Shown here: positions 57,240 through 64,000 of the stretch, in pieces | Layout of the letters: each line of letters opens with the position of its first letter | Numbering within the stretch: the first letter of the stretch is position 1 | From: Romanomermis culicivorax | Taxonomy: Eukaryota; Nematoda; Enoplea; Mermithida; Mermithidae | Reading direction: 5' to 3' | NCBI GenBank assembly: GCA_963922205.1 | Contig: CAWUHX010000005.1 | Location: 1,302,001 to 1,366,000, forward strand | Length of the DNA stretch: 64,000 nucleotides | Position numbers and translations under genes: made by a program | Notes under the pieces: model-generated | What the model saw: the letters and a program-made list of their open reading frames with translations, nothing else | Databases searched by the model: none | What the model was told of the DNA's origin: nothing

Positions 57240-58540
57240 CTAAAAGTCTGTACCCACAATAACATTTTCACCTGCTTCAGGAATTACAATTGCTTTTAGG
57301 GGGAACTGTCCACACAATGTATCCATCCTAAATTGGATATACCCATGGGCTTGGACTGTCTTACCATTGGCTACAGTAACATTTAATATCCTCGGATATT
57401 CAGTGTAATCCGGGCCCAAAGTTTCTTTCAGAAACTTAGCTGACATAACAGTACACTGAGCTCCTGTGTCAATTAGAGCCAATGTCTTACGACCTCCTAT
57501 AACAACCTCAATGTGGAATGGGGCTGTTCTGGGGTACGTATCCAGCAAATGTTGTTCCTGAGGACTAGCTGGAGTGCCCCTCTTTACTACTTGTACCGAT
57601 GGTACTACCATTTGTGGTGCAATTGCATTCATTTGCACAATGCTACCTAATACAACATTTGGGCAACTCACTCTCTGATTTACTTCACCCAAAGGATTCA
57701 TTTGTGATTGCCTTGCAACCATTAAACTTGAATGATCCTTCTCAGGCGGCTGATTTGTGAATTGACCCTGCTGAAGAGTCTGAGTCGGACCCCTAGTAGC
57801 CTGAGGTGGCTGAGGTTGCTGTAATGCAGCCTGCTGTTGGTATTTCTGCATTTGTTGGAACTGCTTCTGCAGTTCTTTCTGCCTTTTGAATTCCAGAAAC
57901 TCATTATAGTCGGAATTCTGTAGGTAACTCTCATGGCTATCCTGATAACCTGAATAGCCTATATTATATGCACCTCTACCTCTACTATTAAAGTTGGCAT
58001 TTGGGTAACCTCCTCTACCTCTATAGTTACCTCTAGCAAAATTGTTGAAGCCTCCCCTGTTGAAGCTAGGGAAGCTGGCTCTGCCTCTGCTCCTGCGCTC
58101 GGACAACACTCTCAATGTCCTGCAGTCTGCAGTATTATATGTTAAGTTCTTATGGAACTCACACCATGGCTTTGTCGGATCTCGGGAACCTTGACCTCCC
58201 TGCCTGGTGCCCGGTATGGCCACATCAGACCGATTTTCCATTTGCCTATTATCAACCTTTTGCTGAAGCTGATCGAACCTTCCGACCAGTTGTACCATCT
58301 CTTTAGAAATTTCAATAGAAGGGATTCCTTCTTACCTTTTTTGGTCTGAGCCTTAGGGGCTTCCCGAACTGGAATCTCTTCTATTTCAGGAGAATCACTC
58401 CTTGACCTTTGGGTTTGGGCTGATACCTGATTACCTACAGTTTGATATGGCTGCCGAAACCTTTGTCTCTGGCCTTGTTGATATCCCTCTGACTGATTCC
58501 TAGCAACTACGGCAATTTCAGGATCATGCCCACTAGGCAT
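57240..58540 (-). pseudogene. Nucleocapsid and protease region of Element 2
   Basis: From about 58540 a Gag C-terminal part continues from the interrupted capsid frame. A one-base shift near 58330 moves it to the frame 58298-57240. A zinc-knuckle-like WCEFHKNLTYNTADCR (about 58160) is followed by RGG/Gln-rich low-complexity sequence. An aspartic protease has LALIDTGAQCTVMS (about 57470) and ends ENVIVGTDF. The protease active site is intact. This is the segment missing from Element 1. Confidence 0.85.
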
Positions 58541-58562
58541 ACCTACTTCATTAATAACAATA

Positions 58563-59185
58563 GTGCAAGGTTTGTCAATTTTTTGTCAATGGTAAATACA
58601 GGTTACTGTAGCTGAATAACCTGCAGATCGGACTGAATACTAAAACGTTCTCGAATTATTCTATCTTCTTCAGAAACGTCAACAAAAACATCAAAGGGTG
58701 AATGGCGACGGCAACGATTAGGAAAACGTCAAGGTAATTTGAAAGGAAAACTTAGTCTCGCAACGAAAATATATTTCTTTCTAGTTTCCAATGGTCGCAA
58801 AGCCGGACGAAAAGAATGAAGATTTATCCAGCGACCGTACGACGATATTAGGGAGCAGAGAAGAAAGCAGGTAAGCTAAATTTATTAGCAAAGAGGTGAA
58901 GTGATTTTAACATACAAAACTAGCATATATATATAAAAAAAGGACATAAAAAAAGACATAAAAACTAGGCTATGACGTCATAATGTCACATAATAGTAGA
59001 TCATAATCTTAGTGGGCGTAGTCATATAGAAGAGTTCCATGACGTAAGGCCAAGAATCATGGCACAATGTCTACAGTAGGATCGGATAACGTAGGTTTGC
59101 CTGGTGTGTGTGTGATGGTGAGAGCATCGCCGTTTACTGTAGGTTACTCAACTGACACTATTATCGATTGGTTTATAGCGCTCTC
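58563..59185. mobile_element. 623-bp insertion inside gag of Element 2
   Basis: It is flanked by the direct repeat ACAATA at 58557-58562 and 59186-59191. Removing it with one repeat keeps the Gag frame and brings together the PIV and INEV parts that Element 1 has side by side. Its ends read GTGCAAGG and, at the other side, GCGCTCTC. It includes TTACTGTAG words, a TATATATATA run and no coding capacity. It is probably a small non-autonomous DNA transposon. Confidence 0.85.
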
Positions 59186-60816
59186 ACAATAGGATCCTGC
59201 TGTGTACCCTTAGGTCCATATCTTTGAAAGGCATTCTTATATCTTCTTTCAATGTCATGAACTTCAACTGCTAAATCATACCAAGTTCTAAAGGTATGCT
59301 TCGAATTCTTCACTTCAGACTGAAATGTGGGATCACTCTTATATATAAAGGTGTCAATAATCAGCCTCTGTTTTGACTGATAATATAAATCACCCTTTAC
59401 TAGTTCCACTAGAATACTGACCCTTTTTAAAAACTCTATGGTCTGTTCATTGGGTCTTTGTTGGATCTCAAATAACTCCCTGGTCAACATTTCCAGGTTA
59501 CACTCAGGTGCAAAGACATTAATGATGGCTCTCCTGGCCTCCCTATAGGTCATGTTGTCTCCTGCAACAGCCTTCAGTCTACCTTTAGAAAGCCTCAGCA
59601 GTGCTTCATACTTAGCTGATTCGGGTGTATCCCTACAAAATTCCCCTTCAAGAGCTGTTAAGAAGCTAAGCACCTGCTGATTTACCATACCCTCATCTAA
59701 AAGTTTGGGTAACACACCTCTAACGATATTCCTAACTACAATCTCTTGTGCAAAATTTTTTGTTGGCATTTCCCTCTGATCATAAGCTGCTGTTAATACT
59801 GGATCAATATCAGAGTTCAGGGATTGCAGCATAACTCTATTTGGATCTCGTTGAGGTGGTACACCTCCTTGATTTGATGGGATATTGTCTCTGTCAAACC
59901 TATAATCCCTATATGGGAAACATGCCAATTGATCTGGTCTAAGGGTATTTGGATCAACTATGTTTCCTCTACCATCATAGACCACTCTTGTTAAAGTTGG
60001 ATGCTGCGAAGCTATCTGATTTGGATTCCTGAAGTCTGCCGATTGCTCAGCTCCCTCGAATCAAAAATCTCTAGCTGGACCTCTCCAACTTTTGGGCTCA
60101 AAGTTAAGCCTTTGCCCTTCATCAATTTCAGGCCTATTACTAGGCCCTGCGCCTGCATTCATTTCAGCAGTGAGAGGGTTGTCTCTTTCCGCACCCCTAA
60201 CACATGGTCTAACCTGTCTATCGGGCTCCTGTCGGCGACTGTCAGCTTCCCTTTTATTGTCCTCTGTGGCGGCATTCGCGATGATGTTGAATAATGCTTC
60301 GACAGTCCCTTTTAATTCGTGTAGCTGCGTCGCCAACTCCTGCGTGGACCTTTCGGTAGCTCTTTCCTGTGGCTGGAATCACTTTTGATCTTGTGGGATC
60401 CTTTCTAATTGTCGATCGATTTCGGGGTCCCTTTCTTCCAAATTCGGTCGAAATTTGGGGGTAATTATGTCCCTTTTTGGTCCTGCTAATTTGACCTTTG
60501 GCGGCGGTGACCTTTTCGAATTTCGCGGCGGCGGTCCATCGGCGTCTGGGTTCCGATTCGCCGGGCCTGCCTCTTGCAGATCGATGGCAATCGCTGGTGG
60601 GCGGTCAATCATTACGCCTGCGTCCTGCAGCGTAAAATGCATTGCATTTTGTTGCAATGGTTGAACCCTCGCGGGAGTTTGATCTGGGATCACTGGGTCC
60701 GGAGCAGCACGCCGTTACTGATCTCCTTCTCCCAGATTTACTAGATTCCCAGCACTCGCCACTCTGGGTGGTGATCTGTGCAAAGTATTACCTCTCGTTA
60801 TCCTTTCGTTAGGCAT
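59186..60816 (-). pseudogene. gag: gag (capsid) of Element 2
   Basis: The start ATG at 60816-60814 opens MPNERITRGNTLHR, followed by stops in the same frame at 60715-60717, about 60379 and about 60061. The last block (59985-59192) is the capsid part. It shares with Element 1 a leucine-rich QQVLSFLTALEGEF stretch, TREL, FLKRVSILVE and IIDTFIYKSD. It is interrupted by the 623-bp insertion. Confidence 0.85.
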
Positions 60817-60862
60817 TCTAAATCCTGCTAACTTTCTGTAGAAACCTGGAGGAGCCACAACT

Positions 60863-61481
60863 TGTTGTGCAGGTCTTTTCTTAGGAGGTTTAAGAAAAGA
60901 TTGAGGCTTTGGGTCTGATCTGACCTGTTAGAACTACTCCTTTGGCTAAGCCTCGGTGATAGTGCAACAGTCCGATTATCCTCGACCTACAACAACAAAG
61001 ATTACTTAAAACTTAAATGCGGGGCCTCACCAGAGAGCTCCACAGTCTCCTAGCTGAGATGAGGAATCCCCTCAGGGATAAACTTACTTGAGTATAACCC
61101 TTAATGGGTTTCCCAAGGCTTGCTAGTTGCAAGCTGGTGCCTGGGCCTCTGGCCCTCGGCCTGCGTCGGTCGGAATTATCTAAATAAAAAACGAATGTAT
61201 TAAACAATATTTCCGGCAAAATACTAAAAAGAATGTGGATAGACCACAGTCGGTGATATGCAAATAAAGTCGAAATGCTGGGAAATAGTTTAATGGACGC
61301 CAGCAAAGTAAACGAAAATATTATAAAAAATATGATAATAGTGAACAATGATTTTCACTATCTTTTTTGGTCTTTCTTTGGTGCTCCACTTCTATGCAAA
61401 TGTCTGCGCCGCTGGTCGTACATTTGTTTAATTTGCATGGCAATTTCCCCACGGGATTTGCCATCAACAGGGTGCCCAACA
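60863..61481 (-). repeat. 5' LTR of Element 2
   Basis: 619 bp; starts TGTTGGGC at 61481 on the minus strand and ends GCACAACA at 60863. The next internal bases, AGTTGTGGCTCC, occupy the primer-site position. Flanked outside by GAAG (61482-61485). Confidence 0.92.
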
Positions 61482-61485
61482 GAAG

Positions 61486-64000
61486 TATATTTTGACGTTG
61501 ATTCTTGATTGATCAATAAGCTGTGGAAATTGACGTTTTCTCGTCAGGTTTTGATAAATCATGATAATAAATCATAAATGAAAAAATTTAATATGCTTTT
61601 GATGATAAAAATTTACTTTGCTGTCATTTTTTACAATCATTTAACTTAAAGTGTAAAGCTGCAGTTAGTTTAAAATACGCAGCCAAGATTTTTCTTGGTA
61701 AGGAAGCATATTTGAAGAGAAAAATATGAAAGTGGATGGAAGTTTATTTGGAGCAGTTACATAATTTTGCATAGATCACATAACCAATATGCATATTTAT
61801 TCCTAGATGATAAATTGCATTCATGATTTTGTGATTGATGACCGAGAAAAATGGAAGAAAAACTTTACAACATGGAGTGAACATAGATGGTGTTGGGCGT
61901 AGGGTTTGGGGGGGGACGTTGGTGCCCAACTCAATAAAACCTACACTCGACACCTGCCTTCAAACTGGGAGAAATTAGGAAAAATTGGGAAAAATACTTT
62001 TTTTGGAAAAATTTTCGAATTTTTTTGGGGATTTTTTGACCGGATTCCTTAAATGGTTTGACCTCTTACTCTTATTAATGGACAGACGTGTAAAATGTAG
62101 GCTTTGATTTGTGTCAACTGAAAACTAAATGGTAGTTTTTGGTGAAATGCACAATATTATGGAAAAATACTTGGTGACAGGTAGTTTTTCAGTTGAATTT
62201 AAATTTTTGGACCTTAAGGATTTTTTTTCGAATTTTCAACTTTTAGGTCATATGAAAGGTTGGCGAAAAAAATAGTCGAGTCAGTTTGTAGAGAAATTGT
62301 GCTGCCCAAACAGTCAGAGGGAATTTGATAGTCATTTTTTTCGCTCGAAGATGCATGCATAGAGCTTGAGAAATTTTGAATAATTTTGATATTTGCTACA
62401 GCAAGTTTTGATAATTGCTGCAGCAAGTTTTTATCAACTTTCGTGATAGAATGGGTGATAACAAAAGTTTAATTTATCATTTTTCTGTCTTCCTTGATGA
62501 GGATTTCGATTAAAGTCTGAAACTGCAGGCTGCAAACATATAGAGGAAAAATTTCTGTTTGCACCCAAGCACTTGATTTTTCGAGTGACACAAGTAAATT
62601 TATTTTCAAAAAAAACGGAAATGAGTAGTAAAATTTTGGTCAGTTATAGGCTTGACGTCAGCAGGATGAAAGCCTATCCATAGATGAAAAGTGCAATAAG
62701 TGATTTTTTAATTACCAAGCTTGGAAAATGAAACAAAAATTTTACATCATTGAATAAGAGTAAAAATTAATGGTTGATTTGCATCAATTGAGGGCTAAAT
62801 AATAATTTCTGGTGAAATGTAAAGTATTATTGAAGAATGCTTACTGATTAGAATTTTTGGGGGTAAATTTAAAAAATTCAATGCATTAAAACTGATGATG
62901 AACAGTAATATTTTGGTGATTTTGGAGACTTGACATTAGCAGGATGCAAGTTTATTCGTACATACAAAATGGAATTGGTGATTTTGTAATAGATCATTCG
63001 CAAGAACGAATCACATCATGAAGTAAAGTCTGAAAAGTAACAATTGATTTGCATCGGTTAATATCTAAACGGTAGTAGTTGGTGATGCAAGAACTTTATT
63101 GAAAAGTACTTGCAGAATGAATAAATTTAGATTTACCTATAGTCTGTTTTTCTTGAAATGCTTCTAAATGATAAAAGTGGAAAGCAAGTAGAATTCAGAT
63201 TTTCTAATGAATAATATAGAATATAGGTCTGAAAATTTTTGAACATACTAATCTCACCTGTAACAATTTTTCAAGTGAAAAATTTTAGGGCAAAAACTCT
63301 GTTGTGTAAACGAATTTGATGACAGTACTAATTTGTGTCACTTTTATATTTGGATGCATTTTATAAAAAAGAGATTATGAGTTGAGCATCCATTTTTCTC
63401 CTGTTTCAATTTGTGTTTACATGAAAAAATTGGTGAATGAATCCGCTTTCTAGTGGCATTGCATTGCTCAATGTATAATGATGGAATTTATACTCTCGTT
63501 TCTTTGCTTAATCATGCAGATATAGAACTTTACAAAAGCTCTCGAGCACATTGCACAATGTAGTAGGAGCTGTTTAACTGGAACCTAATTTGTAAGAAGA
63601 ATGATTTTTAACATTGGACTCAAATTGAAAACAGGATCAATTTTCCAAAATTAAAAATCAAACCTTTGTCTGGGCACATGCTACAGAAATTTTGCAAATA
63701 AATTCACAAGTTTACACATCATTGATACATGTACCATGCAATTGTTAATTCAAAATCAGTCTTAAAATGCTTCATCATAGTAGAAAATAATTATTCAAGT
63801 TCATTTACAGCGTAAAAGTATCAAATTGATATGTATCGATTGAAAAGCCGTGATGAATGGGAAAATGTGGAAAAGATGCTAGTCGTTAGCCAAACGCATG
63901 TTGTATATAGGGGGCTCGTCCCATTGCCATTAAACCTCAACATAATCACATTTTATCTCATTTTCACTCGACGCCAATCCTAATGGATGGATACATGTAT
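61486..64000. other. Right flank, diverged repeats, no gene
   Basis: AT-rich. At about 62090, 62758 and 63023 three diverged direct copies share TTGATTTG-(T/C)ATCAA-like, CTAAA-GGTAGT and GGTGAAATG words. The last two are 265 bp apart and also share an upstream CAGCAGGATG(A/C)AAG block (62660, 62940). The dispersed repeat copy 2 follows. No coding structure is visible to the end. Confidence 0.55.
63142..63378. repeat. Dispersed repeat, copy 2
   Basis: Colinear with 29226-29470 in the same orientation. Shared words include TCTTGAAATGCTTC and GACAGTACTAATTTGTGTCA. Confidence 0.7.

Larger units (their letters stand above)
46286..61481 (-). mobile_element. Element 2: complete Gypsy-type LTR retrotransposon with ORF3, 15.2 kb
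   Basis: 619-bp LTRs (60863-61481 as 5', 46286-46904 as 3') are flanked by the direct repeat GAAG at 46282-46285 and 61482-61485. Reading leftward the internal order is gag, nucleocapsid/protease, RT, RNase H, integrase, spliced ORF3, 3' region, purine tract. By eye the LTRs differ at roughly 15-20 positions, so it is older than Element 1. It has stops in gag, frameshifts in pol and ORF3, and a 623-bp insertion in gag. It is the structural reference for what Element 1 has lost. Protein identity to Element 1 is moderate, so the two are separate families of one lineage. Confidence 0.93.

Overview
The window is eukaryotic and almost certainly from a nematode. It carries an interstitial array of the nematode telomere repeat TTAGGC (45316-45411). 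It has very short introns (one of 38 nt), TTTTCAG/TTTTAG-type splice acceptors, GTAAG donors and AT-rich intergenic DNA. I see no host housekeeping gene and no tRNA or rRNA. Nearly everything recognisable is mobile DNA.

Layout. (1) 68-1097: a spliced, edge-truncated fragment of a transposase-like gene (minus strand). (2) 1735-27871: Element 1, a Ty3/Gypsy-type LTR retrotransposon on the plus strand with 595-bp LTRs and a 4-bp target duplication (GTAG). Its order is LTR, gag, a pol remnant (RNase H tail and integrase; nucleocapsid, protease and RT deleted), ORF3, LTR. ORF3 is split by a 15,090-bp cut-and-paste DNA transposon (8432-23521, target duplication AAAT). That transposon carries a seven-exon transposase gene (23022 down to 15273), one intron of which holds a 3.7-kb, 171-bp satellite array. 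(3) 27876-38400: mainly non-coding DNA with dispersed and tandem repeats and an AT minisatellite. (4) About 38404-42692: Element 3, a decayed Gypsy-type element on the minus strand with integrase, RNase H, RT and protease, and with an Env-like membrane glycoprotein remnant lying upstream of the protease. (5) 45010-45646: a fold-back element with telomeric repeats at its centre. (6) 46286-61481: Element 2, a complete 15.2-kb relative of Element 1 on the minus strand, with 619-bp LTRs and target duplication GAAG. It holds gag, NC/protease, RT/RNase H, integrase and ORF3, and is broken by stops, frameshifts and a 623-bp insertion. (7) 61486-64000: repeat-bearing flank.

Main biological point. Elements 1 and 2 are only distantly related in sequence, yet both carry in the position normally taken by env a long third ORF (about 1,390-1,500 residues). 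It starts in a short exon followed by an intron of about 620-660 nt at the same place and phase. It encodes a DEDDy (RNase D/WRN/MUT-7 type) 3'-5' exonuclease-like domain, a long acidic/basic linker, a conserved helical domain of unknown family and a C-terminal RGG-rich tail. I know of no described Gypsy lineage with this cargo; only a database search can say whether it is new.

How the parts work together. LTRs, primer site, purine tract, gag and pol are the retrotransposition machinery. ORF3 would be expressed from a spliced downstream message and may act on the element's nucleic acid or on host small-RNA pathways (inference). The DNA transposon is an independent parasite that landed in ORF3 of Element 1. 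Removing it together with one AAAT copy keeps ORF3 in frame, which fixes its boundaries.
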